Assembly: GCF_021173085.1 (NCBI RefSeq)
Contig: NZ_CP076413.1
Coordinates: forward strand, 3,437,501-3,501,500
DNA length: 64,000 bases
Source: Ralstonia wenshanensis
Lineage (GTDB): Bacteria; Pseudomonadota; Gammaproteobacteria; Burkholderiales; Burkholderiaceae
Direction of reading: 5' to 3'
Shown here: positions 44,520 to 53,667 of the stretch, one piece after another
Layout of the letters: each line of letters opens with the position of its first letter
Numbering within the stretch: the stretch's first letter is position 1
Position numbers and translations under genes: made by a program
The notes under the pieces: model-generated
What the model was told of the DNA's origin: nothing
The model's database searches: none
The model's input: only the letters and a program-made list of their open reading frames with translations

Positions 44520-45356
44520 TTAGGCGCCCAACTGAGCCGGGCCGAGCGAGCGCGTCGTGGGGACGCGGCCGTATGCCGGCAGCTCTGCCTTGCGGGTTGC
44601 GGCTTCCAGTTGCATGCCGATCGCATCGGCAGCATACGCAGCCGTTGCGCCGCTGGCGCCGACCACGAGGCGATAGCCGCCACCGCGCACCGTCTGGATC
44701 AGGCCATCGCAGGGCGTACCGGCCAGCGCCACGCGCAGCTTGCGCACGTGTACATCCACCGTGCGCTCACCCACGAAGACATGGTTGCCCCAAACGCGGT
44801 CCAGCAGTTGCGTGCGCGAATGCACGCGTTGCGGATGCGCGACGAGAAAGTGCAGCAGGCGGAATTCCAGCGGGCTGAGCGGAATGGCGCGCGGGCCGGT
44901 TTCGGTTTGCGCAGTCACGCCCAGGGTGAGCGGATCGAGGCGCAGGCCGTTGACCTGCAGGATGTCGTCTCCATGCTGATGCGGCGCACGACGGCGCAGT
45001 ACGGCGCGGATGCGGGCATGCAGCTCGCCCGTGTCGCACGGCTTGACGACGTAGTCGTCGGCACCGGCGTCGAGCGCGGCAATCTTGGCGCGCGCATCGC
45101 CATGACGGGACAGCACGATGACCGGCAGGCCGCGCGTCTGCATGTTGGCGCGCAACGCCAGCAGCATGTCGATCGACTCGCGCTCGGGCCAAGTCCACTC
45201 CATCAGGAGCAACTCAGGCATGGCGGCCAGGATGGCTGCCTGCGCCTGGCCCGGATGGCTGACCCGTTGAACGTCGTGTCCGCCATCACGCAGGGAAAAC
45301 GACAGACGCTCCCCCTCTGCCTGGTCTTGTTCGACCAGCAAGATCTGAATACCCAC
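44520..45356 (-). CDS. Orphan PhoB/OmpR-type regulator with degenerate receiver
   Basis: 278 residues from a GTG at 45356, with GGAGG nine bases upstream. The DNA-binding half (about 140-245) is PhoB-like: LSPLEFRLLHFLVAHPQRV, RTVDVHVRKLRVAL and LIQTVRGGGYRL. The receiver half aligns with PhoB, but the phospho-acceptor Asp is Glu53 (LLLMEWTWP) and the acidic pair is Glu9-Gln10 instead of Glu-Asp. Ser and Lys (VIVLSRHG, VVKPC) are kept. It probably acts without phosphorylation. No kinase gene is adjacent. A 35-residue low-complexity tail follows the winged helix. Confidence 0.82.
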   Translation of the reverse strand: MGIQILLVEQDQAEGERLSFSLRDGGHDVQRVSHPGQAQAAILAAMPELLLMEWTWPERESIDMLLALRANMQTRGLPVIVLSRHGDARAKIAALDAGADDYVVKPCDTGELHARIRAVLRRRAPHQHGDDILQVNGLRLDPLTLGVTAQTETGPRAIPLSPLEFRLLHFLVAHPQRVHSRTQLLDRVWGNHVFVGERTVDVHVRKLRVALAGTPCDGLIQTVRGGGYRLVVGASGATAAYAADAIGMQLEAATRKAELPAYGRVPTTRSLGPAQLGA

Positions 45357-45818
45357 TTTGTGATACCTCCCGTCTAACCAGCCGACACACTCCGGCGAGC
45401 AGCCCTGCGGCTGCGCTCTGCTGTCTGCGGTGCGCGTTGTTATGAGTGCCATGCGGGCAATTGCGCGTGTGCTCGCATGTCATTTCTTGCGGGCGCTGTT
45501 GTCCGGCCGTCGGCCGTGCGCGGATCGTCATGCTGCTATTCCCGTCGACGATCGCCAGCGGAGCCTCCTGGGTGGTGTCCAGGGTGGTCCTGAGAAAGAT
45601 CTGCAAGCCCCTCGGTGCCTGCCGCAGCCTGCCGAACCATGCAATCGTTTGCATAGTCTGTGGCGTTGTCTGCGCGCAATCCGAGCCGGCGCCCCCCCGA
45701 GCGCCGGGGAAGTAGGGATCCCCCACCTCCGTTGGCATAAGGCTTGTTCGCCCTTTCCCGTTTCCTCTAGTCATGAACCCCCCCTCTGGCTCAGAGAGAA
45801 AGGATTCCGTTTTGCCGG
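45357..45818. other. Long leader region of the PhoB-like gene, no gene supported
   Basis: 462 bases of mixed composition between the promoter region at 45819-45870 and the GTG start. Open frames on both strands (for example 45286-45774 minus) have no recognisable domain or start signals. If the promoter at 45819-45847 is real, this is a 5' untranslated leader of about 450 bases; I see no known riboswitch in it. Confidence 0.5.
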
Positions 45819-45870
45819 ATTATAAGAATCCCGTAGGGATTCGTCACGCAGGAATTTTAAAATTTGGAAA
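45819..45870 (-). promoter_or_regulatory. Minus-strand promoter with a palindrome filling the -35/-10 spacer
   Basis: Reading minus: -35 GTGACG (45847-45842), 17-base spacer, consensus -10 TATAAT (45824-45819). GAATCCC-GTA-GGGATTC (plus 45826-45842) is a perfect dyad that occupies the spacer. Upstream of the -35 is AATTTTAAAATT (45853-45864), an A/T palindrome in UP-element position. Another GGAATCC lies about 15 bases beyond the -10 (45802-45808). The next gene on this strand is the PhoB-like regulator. Confidence 0.5.
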
Positions 45871-46165
45871 TTCATTCAATCCGACACGTATTGGAGTGCC
45901 GTGGTTGACATGCATTCTTCATAAAGCTATGCGAGGCAACGCTCTTGGCCGATACCATGCGTGCAATGATTCAAGCTCGGCATAAATGCATGGCGATTAT
46001 GCTCGCGCCGCCATAATGGCCGCCTTCATGTGTGCGTCGGTATTTTTTACAAAGCAATTCGATTTTCTAAAAATCAATTGATCTGTTTTGTTGGCAGGGG
46101 TAATTCGCGCGATTTAAAACTTTAGGATTACTGCTTATTGTTTGGGCAACCTTCCGCGGGCGGAC
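45871..46165. other. AT-rich intergenic stretch with a plus-strand promoter-like site
   Basis: Composition drops well below the rest of the window. TTGACA (45905-45910), 17 bases, TATGCG (45928-45933) is a plus-strand promoter candidate. Downstream are ATTATG/CATAAT (about 45994-46019, ten-base loop) and a run of six T at 46043-46048, which could bound a short RNA. A second dyad GATTTT-CTA-AAAATC lies near 46060-46074. No coding sequence is supported. Confidence 0.4.
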
Positions 46166-46193
46166 GAAAAAAAGCCCGCGCGAGGCGGGCTTT
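46166..46193 (-). terminator. Terminator of pckG
   Basis: Minus strand: AAAGCCCGC (46193-46185), five-base loop, GCGGGCTTT (46179-46171) and further T to 46167, seven in all. Thirty bases after the pckG stop. Confidence 0.9.
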
Positions 46194-46222
46194 CTGTCCT
46201 GATGCCGAGGCGGCGGCGGGCG

Positions 46223-48091
46223 TCAGCCCTGCAGGCGTTCTTCCAGACGGGTCTTGGCGTCGGGCAGCGCTTGCGGCAGGCCGTGTGCCAGTTTCGTGAA
46301 CAGCTCGTCGTGCAGAGCCAGTTCCTGCTTCCAGGCGTCCGCGTCCAGTGAGATCACCTTGGCGAACTGCTCGGCCGTGAAGTCCAGCCCATCCCAGCTC
46401 AGTTCTTCGTAGCGTGGCGACACACCAAAGACGTGCTCATCGCCCTGTGCTTGGCCCTCGATGCGATCGATCATCCACTTGAGCACTCGCATGTTTTCGC
46501 CAAAGCCCGGCCAGACGAACTTGCCGTTCTCGTCCTTGCGGAACCAGTTCACGCAGAAGATCTTCGGCAGCGTGGCGCCGCTTTCGGCCAGCTTCTCGCC
46601 GACCTTGAGCCAGTGCGCAAAGTAGTCGGCCATGTTGTAGCCGCAGAACGGCAGCATGGCGAACGGGTCGCGGCGCACCACACCTTGCTGGCCGGCAGCG
46701 GCGGCGGTGGTTTCCGAGCCCATCGTGGCGGCCATGTAAACGCCTTCGGTCCAGTCCCGCGCTTCGGTCACGAGCGGCACGGTGGTCGAGCGGCGGCCGC
46801 CGAAGATAAACGCATCAATGGCTACGCCCGCGGGGTTGTCCCATTCCGGATCGATCGAGGGGCATTGTGCTGCCGGCGCCGTGAAACGCGCGTTCGGATG
46901 CGCTGCCTTGCGGCCGGTTTCCTTGGCGGTCTCGGGTGTCCAGTCCTGGCCTTGCCAGTCGATCAGGTGGGCGGGCGGCGTGTCCGTCATGCCTTCCCAC
47001 CACACATCGCCGTCGTCGGTGAGCGCCACGTTGGTGAAGATGACGTTCTCTTTGAGCGTCGCCATCGCGTTGAAGTTGGTCTTCTCGCTCGTGCCCGGGG
47101 CCACGCCAAAGTAGCCGGCTTCCGGGTTGATGGCGTATAGGCGCGTTTTGCCGTTGGCGTCCTTGCGGGGCTTGATCCAGGCAATGTCGTCGCCGATGGT
47201 CGTCACCTTCCAGCCGTTCAGGCCTGCGGGCGGAATCAGCATCGCGAAGTTGGTCTTGCCGCAGGCCGACGGGAAAGCCGCCGCCACGTGATACGTCTTG
47301 CCTTCCGGCGACGTCACGCCCAGGATCAGCATGTGCTCGGCCAGCCAGCCCTGGTCGCGGCCCATGGTGGAGGCGATCCGCAGGGCGAAGCATTTCTTGC
47401 CCAGCAGCGCGTTGCCGCCGTAGCCCGAGCCGAACGACCAGATTTCGCGCGTTTCCGGGAAATGCACGATGTACTTGGTCGGGTTGCACGGCCACGGCAC
47501 GTCTTTCTCGCCGGCGGCGAGCGGCTTGCCGACGGTGTGCACGCACGGCACGAATTCGCCGTCGGTGCCAAGCACGTCGTACACCGCGCGACCCATGCGG
47601 GTCATGATGCGCATGTTCACGGCCACATACGGGCTGTCCGACAGCTCCACGCCGATGTGGGCGATCGGCGAGCCGAGCGGGCCCATCGAGAACGGCACCA
47701 CGTACAGCGTGCGGCCGCGCATGCTGCCGTCAAACAGGCCGTTCAGCGTCTGGCGCATCTCGGCCGGGGCCGTCCAGTTGTTGGTGGGGCCGGCGTCTTC
47801 CTTTTTCTGCGAGCAGATAAAGGTGCGATCTTCCACGCGCGCCACGTCCGACGGGTCGGACAGTGCCAGGTACGAGTTCTTGCGCTTGGCCGGATTGAGC
47901 TGCTTCATCGTGCCGGCGGCCACCATTTCGGCGCACAGGCGGTCGTATTCCTCTTGCGAACCATCGCACCAGACGATGCGCTCCGGCTTGGTGAGCGCTG
48001 CCACCTCGCCAACCCACGCGATCAGGCGCGGGTGTTTCACGTACTCGGGCACGTTCAATGCAGGCACGCCCTGCATCACGGGTTGATTCAT
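46223..48091 (-). CDS. pckG: GTP-dependent phosphoenolpyruvate carboxykinase
   Basis: 622 residues from ATG 48091, preceded by TTGGAG. Catalyses oxaloacetate plus GTP to phosphoenolpyruvate, CO2 and GDP, the gluconeogenic entry. Motifs: [13 protein letters not shown] as the P-loop near residue 280 with the mobile-loop cysteine, [10 protein letters not shown] for metal and [14 protein letters not shown] near 420, and [16 protein letters not shown] near 460. Length fits the GTP form (about 600), not the ATP form. Ends at a strong terminator. Confidence 0.96.
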   Translation of the reverse strand: MNQPVMQGVPALNVPEYVKHPRLIAWVGEVAALTKPERIVWCDGSQEEYDRLCAEMVAAGTMKQLNPAKRKNSYLALSDPSDVARVEDRTFICSQKKEDAGPTNNWTAPAEMRQTLNGLFDGSMRGRTLYVVPFSMGPLGSPIAHIGVELSDSPYVAVNMRIMTRMGRAVYDVLGTDGEFVPCVHTVGKPLAAGEKDVPWPCNPTKYIVHFPETREIWSFGSGYGGNALLGKKCFALRIASTMGRDQGWLAEHMLILGVTSPEGKTYHVAAAFPSACGKTNFAMLIPPAGLNGWKVTTIGDDIAWIKPRKDANGKTRLYAINPEAGYFGVAPGTSEKTNFNAMATLKENVIFTNVALTDDGDVWWEGMTDTPPAHLIDWQGQDWTPETAKETGRKAAHPNARFTAPAAQCPSIDPEWDNPAGVAIDAFIFGGRRSTTVPLVTEARDWTEGVYMAATMGSETTAAAAGQQGVVRRDPFAMLPFCGYNMADYFAHWLKVGEKLAESGATLPKIFCVNWFRKDENGKFVWPGFGENMRVLKWMIDRIEGQAQGDEHVFGVSPRYEELSWDGLDFTAEQFAKVISLDADAWKQELALHDELFTKLAHGLPQALPDAKTRLEERLQG

Positions 48092-48511
48092 GACCAAAAC
48101 TCCAATGGAAGTGAGAAAGAAATCGGTGGCGGATCAGCACGGCGGCCGCGCCCAGCGGCGGGTGGGAAAGCGATCGACGGCGCATCAGAAGCGAGCCGGA
48201 TCAGCGATTTCCAGAGGGAGAGGTGAGGCAGGCGGAGGGACGGTAGCCGTGCTGATTTCACATTCAGTTACAAAGCGGTGCGCTGGCGGAATGTGGGTTT
48301 TTCCGAGCAGCGGGGGCCGCGTGCGCTAAAGTGGCGGGACCGAGGTCAACAGACCCTAGAACAAGGACTCGTCACCAGCGGGGCTGCGCAAATTGCGTGC
48401 CCGCGGCGGGCAATTCCGAACGTCGACACGGATTGTCGTGCGACGAGGGATGGGAAGAATACCACCGCGAGGGATCGCTGTTTTTTGCTGCGCACCATTG
48501 TTCGAAGTGAG
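48092..48511. other. Divergent interval between pckG and the dehydrogenase gene
   Basis: 420 bases without a supported gene. It must hold promoters for both directions. I see an imperfect inverted repeat CGTCG(A)CAC/GTG-CGACG at about 48421-48445 and GCCCGC-GGCGGGC just before it (about 48399-48412). No clear sigma70 pair or known operator stands out. Confidence 0.4.
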
Positions 48512-49546
48512 ATGTCGATGAAGATTGCCGTACTGGACGACTACCAAGACGCTGTTCGCAAGCTGGATTGCTTCAGCCTGATGCAGGACCACGAAGTCAA
48601 AGTGTTCAACAACACCGTCAAGGGTGTGGGTCAATTGGCCGCACGCGTGGCGGACGTGGAAGCCATCGTGCTGATCCGGGAGCGCACGCGTGTTACGCGT
48701 CAGTTGCTCGACCGCCTGCCCAAACTCAAGATCATCAGCCAGACTGGCCGGGTGTCGCGCGATTCGGGCAGCCATATCGACCTGGATGCCTGTACCGACA
48801 AGGGCGTTGTGGTGCTGGAGGGCAAGGGCTCGCCGGTGGCGCCGGCTGAACTGACCTGGGCGCTGGTGATGGCCGCGCAGCGTCGCATTCCGCAATACGT
48901 GGCGAGCCTCAAGCACGGCGCGTGGCAGCAGTCGGGGCTGAAATCCACGACGATGCCGCCCAACTTTGGCATCGGCCGTGTCCTGAAGGGCCAGACGCTG
49001 GGCATCTTCGGCTACGGCAAGATCGGCCAGCTCGTGGCCGGCTACGGCCGCGCCTTCGGCATGAATGTGCTGGTGTGGGGCCGCGAGGGTTCGCAGGAAC
49101 GCGCGCGAGCCGACGGCTTTGCTGTGGCGGAATCAAAGGACGCGCTGTTCGAGCAGTCCGATGTGCTGTCCGTCCATCTGCGGCTGAACGACGAAACGCG
49201 CGGCATCGTGTCGGTGGCTGATCTCACGCGCATGAAGCCGACCGCCCTTTTCGTCAACACGAGCCGCGCCGAGCTGGTGGAAGAAAACGGCCTGGTGACG
49301 TCGCTCAATCGTGGGCGTCCGGGCATGGCTGCCATCGACGTGTTTGAAACGGAACCCATCCTGCAGGGCCACACCCTGCTGCGCATGGAGAACTGCATCT
49401 GTACGCCGCACATCGGCTACGTCGAACGCGAAAGCTACGAGATGTACTTCGGCTTTGCGTTCCAGAACATCCTCGATGTGCTCCAGGGCAACGTCGACAG
49501 CGTGGTCAACCCGACGGCGCTGGCGCCCGCGCTGATCCGCGCATAA
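48512..49546 (+). CDS. D-2-hydroxyacid dehydrogenase family protein
   Basis: 344 residues from ATG 48512 (a second Met two codons on). NAD motif LGIFGYGKIGQLVAGYGRAFGMNVLVWGR near residue 162, catalytic Arg in SVHLRLNDETRG near 230, Glu in AIDVFETEPI near 280, and His in CTPHIGYVERESYE near 298. Order and spacing fit SerA/PdxB/hydroxypyruvate reductase relatives. The substrate cannot be specified; the early QTGRVSRDSGSHIDL segment is a variant of the usual binding loop. Confidence 0.85.
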   Translation: MSMKIAVLDDYQDAVRKLDCFSLMQDHEVKVFNNTVKGVGQLAARVADVEAIVLIRERTRVTRQLLDRLPKLKIISQTGRVSRDSGSHIDLDACTDKGVVVLEGKGSPVAPAELTWALVMAAQRRIPQYVASLKHGAWQQSGLKSTTMPPNFGIGRVLKGQTLGIFGYGKIGQLVAGYGRAFGMNVLVWGREGSQERARADGFAVAESKDALFEQSDVLSVHLRLNDETRGIVSVADLTRMKPTALFVNTSRAELVEENGLVTSLNRGRPGMAAIDVFETEPILQGHTLLRMENCICTPHIGYVERESYEMYFGFAFQNILDVLQGNVDSVVNPTALAPALIRA

Positions 49547-49577
49547 CGCCAGTCGTCCTGCCCGTCGTTTCCGTCAA

Positions 49578-50468
49578 TCAAGCCGCGGCGCGCAACTGCG
49601 GCTGGTTGGCGCCCGCGCCATCGAAGCGGAAGCTGTCCATCGCCAGCGATCCGTACGTCACCGTATCGACCACGTGCTGAGCCTGGACGCCGCCCGGCGT
49701 GGCTTGGCCCGGCTGGCCCATCGCGGCGCCCAGTGCCACGTACAGCGGCATGAGGTGTTCGTCGGTGGGGTGGGCGTGGGCGGCGTTCGGGGCTTGTGCG
49801 CGGTAATCGCAGAACCGGGTGAAATCGCCGCTGCGGATGCCATCCGTCATCGTCTCGATCATCCATTCGCGAAAGGCCGTCACCCAAGGCTCAACCGGCA
49901 CGCCATGCTGCGCCATGCCTGGGCCGCGCATCAGCGCGCGCAGGTTGTGCGTGAAGCTGCCGGAGCCGACGATCAGCACGCCCTCGTCGCGCAGCGGCGC
50001 GAGCGTGCGCCCCATCGCCATCTGGCAAGCGGGCGACAGGCCCGGCATCAACGAGACCTGCACCACGGGGATCTTCGCCTCCGGAAACATCAGCATCAGC
50101 GGCACCCAGGCGCCGTGGTCCAGCGGCTGGCGCGGGTCCAGCACGGTGGAGGCCTGTTCCTCCAGCCCGGGGACGATGTTGCCGTCGATCAGCGTGCGGA
50201 TGCGTTCAGCCAGGTCAGGCGCCCCCGGCGGGGCGTATTCCAGGGCGTACAGTTGCGGCGGGAAACCGCCGAAGTCGTGCCAGGCTTCCTGCTGAGCGCG
50301 GGCGGTCACAGCCGGCCGGCGCGTCATCCAGTGCGGCGAAACCACAACGATGGCGCGCGGCTTGAGGGCGGCCATTTCTTGCCCGAGCGCCGCCAGCATC
50401 TTGCCGACAGGACCCGGATCAGCCGCCAGCATGGGCGACCCATGGGACAGATAAAGCACGGGGAGCAT
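49578..50468 (-). CDS. DODA-type (LigB) extradiol dioxygenase family protein
   Basis: 296 residues from ATG 50468. Class III ring-opening dioxygenase fold: LYLSHGSPMLAADPGPVGKML at the start, VVVSPHWMTRRPAVTA, YEYAPPG-like ALEYAPPGAPDLAE, DHGAWVPLMLMFPEAKIPVVQVSL, and SGSFTHNLRAL. Three His and one Glu expected to hold iron or zinc are present. Close to YgiD and plant 4,5-DOPA dioxygenase. The natural substrate in bacteria is usually unknown. Confidence 0.85.
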   Translation of the reverse strand: MLPVLYLSHGSPMLAADPGPVGKMLAALGQEMAALKPRAIVVVSPHWMTRRPAVTARAQQEAWHDFGGFPPQLYALEYAPPGAPDLAERIRTLIDGNIVPGLEEQASTVLDPRQPLDHGAWVPLMLMFPEAKIPVVQVSLMPGLSPACQMAMGRTLAPLRDEGVLIVGSGSFTHNLRALMRGPGMAQHGVPVEPWVTAFREWMIETMTDGIRSGDFTRFCDYRAQAPNAAHAHPTDEHLMPLYVALGAAMGQPGQATPGGVQAQHVVDTVTYGSLAMDSFRFDGAGANQPQLRAAA

Positions 50469-50569
50469 GTCAAATTTCCTGAAGAATATAGTTCCCATTC
50501 TGCGCCGACCCGGCACCAGTAACGTGCATGGTTTTGCAGACCGGGGTCAGGAAAATTGAACAAGTGCGC

Positions 50570-51994
50570 TTACATGCTCAGCAATTCCTCTGCCACGGTT
50601 GGGTGCAGGCCGACGGTCGACTGCAGATGCTTGAGCCGGACGCCCACGCGCACGGCCACCGCCAGTGCCTGAATGATCTCCGGCGCAGCGTTGTCGACGA
50701 TGTGCGCGCCCAGCACGCGTCCGCTGCGGGCATTGCATACCAGCTTGATCAACGATTCCATGCCCGAGCCCGCAAAACGCTGCTCCAGCGAGACGAAGCG
50801 GCGGACCACCACGTCGATACGGTCTGCCAAGGCGCGTTTGTCGGTGTCCGGCCCGCGCTTGCCCAGTTCAGGCCAACGCGTGCGGGCGTCGGCTTCGGTC
50901 AGGCCCACGCTCGCGATGGCCGGATCGCAAAACACGGCCATCGGCACGGTGTCCATGTCGGGCAGCTTGGTGCCTTTGCCAAATAGGCGTTCGGCCACGT
51001 AGCGGCCCTGCGCGGCGGCCACGGGCGTCAATTGCAGGCGGCTGGCGCCGCAGATGTCGCCCACGGCATGGACGCCGCGTGCGCGCGTGCGGAAATGGCG
51101 GTCGACCGCAATGCGTCCGTGCGCATCGAGCGTGACGCCGGCCGCGTCCAGGCCAAGGCCCGCGATGTTCGGCGTGCGGCCGATGGCGCTTAACACACGC
51201 TGGGCGCGTAGCGCGCGGGGAGCGTCGCTGCCTTCGATGCTCGCGTAGACGGTCACGCCGCCGCCATTCACGGCATCGCGTTCGACGCGGACAACATCGG
51301 CGTTCTGGATCAGCTCGACGCCGCAGCCGGCCAGCGACTGCGCGGCGGCCTCGGCCACCGTGGCATCAAATTCAGGCAGCACGCGCGCATCGCGCGTCAG
51401 CACGGTGACCCGCACGCCAAAGCGCGCCAGCGTGGACGCCATTTCCACCGCGATGACGCCACCGCCCGCGATGATGAGCGATGCGGGCGGCGTGTCCCAG
51501 TCGAACACATCATCGGAGGTGCAGGCCAGCTCCGCGCCGGGTGTGGGAAGCGGCGTGGGGCGGGCGCCGGCAGCCAGCACGATCTGGCGCGCGCGCAGCG
51601 TGGTCTTGCCGGACTCGGTTTGCAACCGGACGATGCCACGGCCACGCAGCGAGGCAGTGCCGCTCAACCACTGCACGCCGGCATCGGCCAGGTGGGCGAA
51701 ATGCGCTTCGTGTAGCCGCGCGACTTCGGCACGCGTGCGGGCGATGGCGTCGGCCCAGGCGTCGGCGGCGCGCGCGGCGCGCAAACACCGCGCCATTGTC
51801 TGCGACCAGGCAGCGCCGTAGCCGAGCAGTTTCTTGGGCACGCATCCGCGGTTGACGCAGGTGCCGCCGACTTGCGCACGGTCGATCAGCAGCGTCCGTG
51901 CCCCCAGTTGCGCAGATCGGCGCGCAGCCGCGAGCCCGGCTGAACCGGCGCCGATCACGATCAGGTCAAACGCATGTGCAGGGTTGGCGGGCAT
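50570..51994 (-). CDS. gor: Glutathione reductase-like flavoprotein disulfide reductase
   Basis: 474 residues. FAD motif LIVIGAGSAGLAAARRSA at 11-28, redox pair C46 and C51 in GGTCVNRGCVPKK, NADPH domain LIIAGGGVIAVEMASTLARFGVRVTVLTRDARVL, FAD motif VHAVGDICG near 310, and dimer-interface HPTVAEELLSM at the end, His464 being the proton relay. The combination best fits Gor, reducing GSSG with NADPH. A related thiol substrate is possible. Confidence 0.85.
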   Translation of the reverse strand: MPANPAHAFDLIVIGAGSAGLAAARRSAQLGARTLLIDRAQVGGTCVNRGCVPKKLLGYGAAWSQTMARCLRAARAADAWADAIARTRAEVARLHEAHFAHLADAGVQWLSGTASLRGRGIVRLQTESGKTTLRARQIVLAAGARPTPLPTPGAELACTSDDVFDWDTPPASLIIAGGGVIAVEMASTLARFGVRVTVLTRDARVLPEFDATVAEAAAQSLAGCGVELIQNADVVRVERDAVNGGGVTVYASIEGSDAPRALRAQRVLSAIGRTPNIAGLGLDAAGVTLDAHGRIAVDRHFRTRARGVHAVGDICGASRLQLTPVAAAQGRYVAERLFGKGTKLPDMDTVPMAVFCDPAIASVGLTEADARTRWPELGKRGPDTDKRALADRIDVVVRRFVSLEQRFAGSGMESLIKLVCNARSGRVLGAHIVDNAAPEIIQALAVAVRVGVRLKHLQSTVGLHPTVAEELLSM

Positions 51995-52105
51995 AAGTGT
52001 CCGTCGAAGTGGCAGCGGCCGGACGACCTGAGCGGCACGCCGGCGGGCGCGCCCATGTGGAGCAAGCGGCGCGCCCGCCGCCTGTCTTTGTCTTGGAGGA
52101 GGTGG

Positions 52106-52999
52106 TTACGCAGCCACCGCCGTGGCGAACCCGCGTGGAAGTTCGCGCAGGAAGGTTTCGCCGTCATGACGGCCGAGTGCATAGGCGTCGCGCATGGCGC
52201 CAGGGCGGGTGTAATCCCAGCTCGAAATGGGAACCTTGCGCGAAGGTTGCACATAAAACCGGCGCTGCACGCCGCCAGCCACCGGCACATCCATGCGGAA
52301 ATACGTCGGGCGCGGGTACAGGCGCGTGACGAGCACCAGCGCATCGCCCGGCGTAGCATCCAGCGCGTGCACGGGCACGTTGTCGACCATACCGCCGTCG
52401 AGTACCGGCCGCCCCGCGCGCCGCAGCACCGGCGTGAAAGGCGGGGTGGACGCCGATTGCAGCAGCAGGTCCGCCAAGTCCTCGGGGGTGGCGCAATCCT
52501 GCGCGCGCACGATTTCCGGCGTGAAGCCGAGGCGCCTGCCCAGCGTCGGGTGCAGCGTCTTGCGAACGTGCTTTTCGATGTTGTAGGCAATCAGCCCTGC
52601 CGCCACGGCGGAGCGAGCGCCCAGCCAGCGCGGGATGTGGGCCACGCCGATGCGGATCTCCGGCGCCTGTGCCAGCCGCGCGAAGCGACCCTCGCCGAAC
52701 ACCGTCAGCAGCGCCGTCCTGTACATACCGTAGTGCGGAAACACACGCTCGCCGCGCAGCAGGTTGCCCCAGTGGGCGTTGCGGGTGTTTTGGCGCAGGG
52801 CCTCGCCGTAGTAATCCATCAGCTCGGCCGAATTCCATGCATGCAGCATGCACGCCGTCGATGCGCCGGCCGAGATGCCGGCAATCACGCGCGGGGCCAA
52901 GCCCAGTTCAGGCTGCACGACATCCCACCAGCCGGCCTGCCACCAGCACCGGTTGCCGCCGCCGGCAAAGACCATCTGATCGAACACGGGCGTGTTCAT
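52106..52999 (-). CDS. Patatin-like phospholipase
   Basis: 297 residues from ATG 52999. Patatin fold: oxyanion FAGGGNRCWWQAG at 11-23, nucleophile Ser43 in GISAGAS, and catalytic Asp201 in LDGGMVDN. The extra Trp pairs after the glycines are unusual. No signal peptide, so probably cytoplasmic or membrane-surface. Its ATG overlaps the stop of the TetR gene by four bases, so it is co-expressed with the repressor of the efflux pump. Confidence 0.85.
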   Translation of the reverse strand: MNTPVFDQMVFAGGGNRCWWQAGWWDVVQPELGLAPRVIAGISAGASTACMLHAWNSAELMDYYGEALRQNTRNAHWGNLLRGERVFPHYGMYRTALLTVFGEGRFARLAQAPEIRIGVAHIPRWLGARSAVAAGLIAYNIEKHVRKTLHPTLGRRLGFTPEIVRAQDCATPEDLADLLLQSASTPPFTPVLRRAGRPVLDGGMVDNVPVHALDATPGDALVLVTRLYPRPTYFRMDVPVAGGVQRRFYVQPSRKVPISSWDYTRPGAMRDAYALGRHDGETFLRELPRGFATAVAA

Positions 53000-53667
53000 G
53001 CCGAGGCCCCGGTGTGGGCGGCAGCGGCGGCCGCGGGCTCCAGCCGCAGCGACGGCGCGTATTTGAGGGTGTCGATGCACGCATCCAACAGGCGCTCGCG
53101 CTTGGTGGCGAGGCTGGAGGCGTCCGGGTAGAACAGGTAATCGCCCATGATGCCGTTGAAAGTGGCATGGAAATGCGCCACGGCCAGCGGGATGTCCAGG
53201 TCGGCCGGCAGCTGCCCGCGCCGCGTCGCCTGTTCGATGATGCTCGTCAGGTGGGTCATGCCTTCCTCAAACGATTCCTGTTGGCGCTTGAGGATGGGGC
53301 TCGTGTCTTCCACGAACTCGCACTTGTTGAACATGATCTCGAAGACCTTGCGCCAGTGCGCATCTTCCACGAGTTGCCGCAGCAGGAAGTTGCCCACCGT
53401 GCGCAGTTCGCCCAACGGATCATCGGCTTCCACCCCGAGCGGGGTGCACATGGTCTCCATGGGCAGCTTCACGCGCTCACACATGGCGGCGAATACGTCG
53501 GTTTTGTTACGGAAGTGCCAATAGATGGCGCCGCGCGTCACGCCCGCGGCTTGGGCGATATCCGATAGTGATGTGCGTGCCACGCCGCGCGCATAGAACA
53601 CGTCTTCCGCCGCGTCCAGGATGCGGTTGCGGGTTTCCAGTGCTTCTTCCTTCGTTCGTCTGACCAT
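52996..53667 (-). CDS. AcrR/TtgR-type TetR repressor of the RND efflux operon
   Basis: 223 residues from ATG 53667; extended upstream codons are not conserved. TetR helix-turn-helix: RRTKEEALETRNRILDAAEDVFYARGVARTSLSDIAQAAGVTRGAIYWHFRNK in outline, the near-standard AcrR/TtgR N-terminus. The C-terminal ligand domain includes TMCTPLGVEADDPLGEL and FIMFNKCEF-like text. Divergent from the pump genes with a matching operator in between. Likely induced by hydrophobic drugs or solvents. Confidence 0.9.
   Translation of the reverse strand: MVRRTKEEALETRNRILDAAEDVFYARGVARTSLSDIAQAAGVTRGAIYWHFRNKTDVFAAMCERVKLPMETMCTPLGVEADDPLGELRTVGNFLLRQLVEDAHWRKVFEIMFNKCEFVEDTSPILKRQQESFEEGMTHLTSIIEQATRRGQLPADLDIPLAVAHFHATFNGIMGDYLFYPDASSLATKRERLLDACIDTLKYAPSLRLEPAAAAAAHTGASA

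Noticed and set aside
45773..45985. 70-residue plus-strand frame in the AT-rich gap
   Set aside because: No ribosome binding site, no recognisable family, and it crosses the promoter-like palindromes.
45830..46165. AT-rich block as a genomic island
   Set aside because: Too short, and without integrase, tRNA, direct-repeat boundaries or foreign genes.
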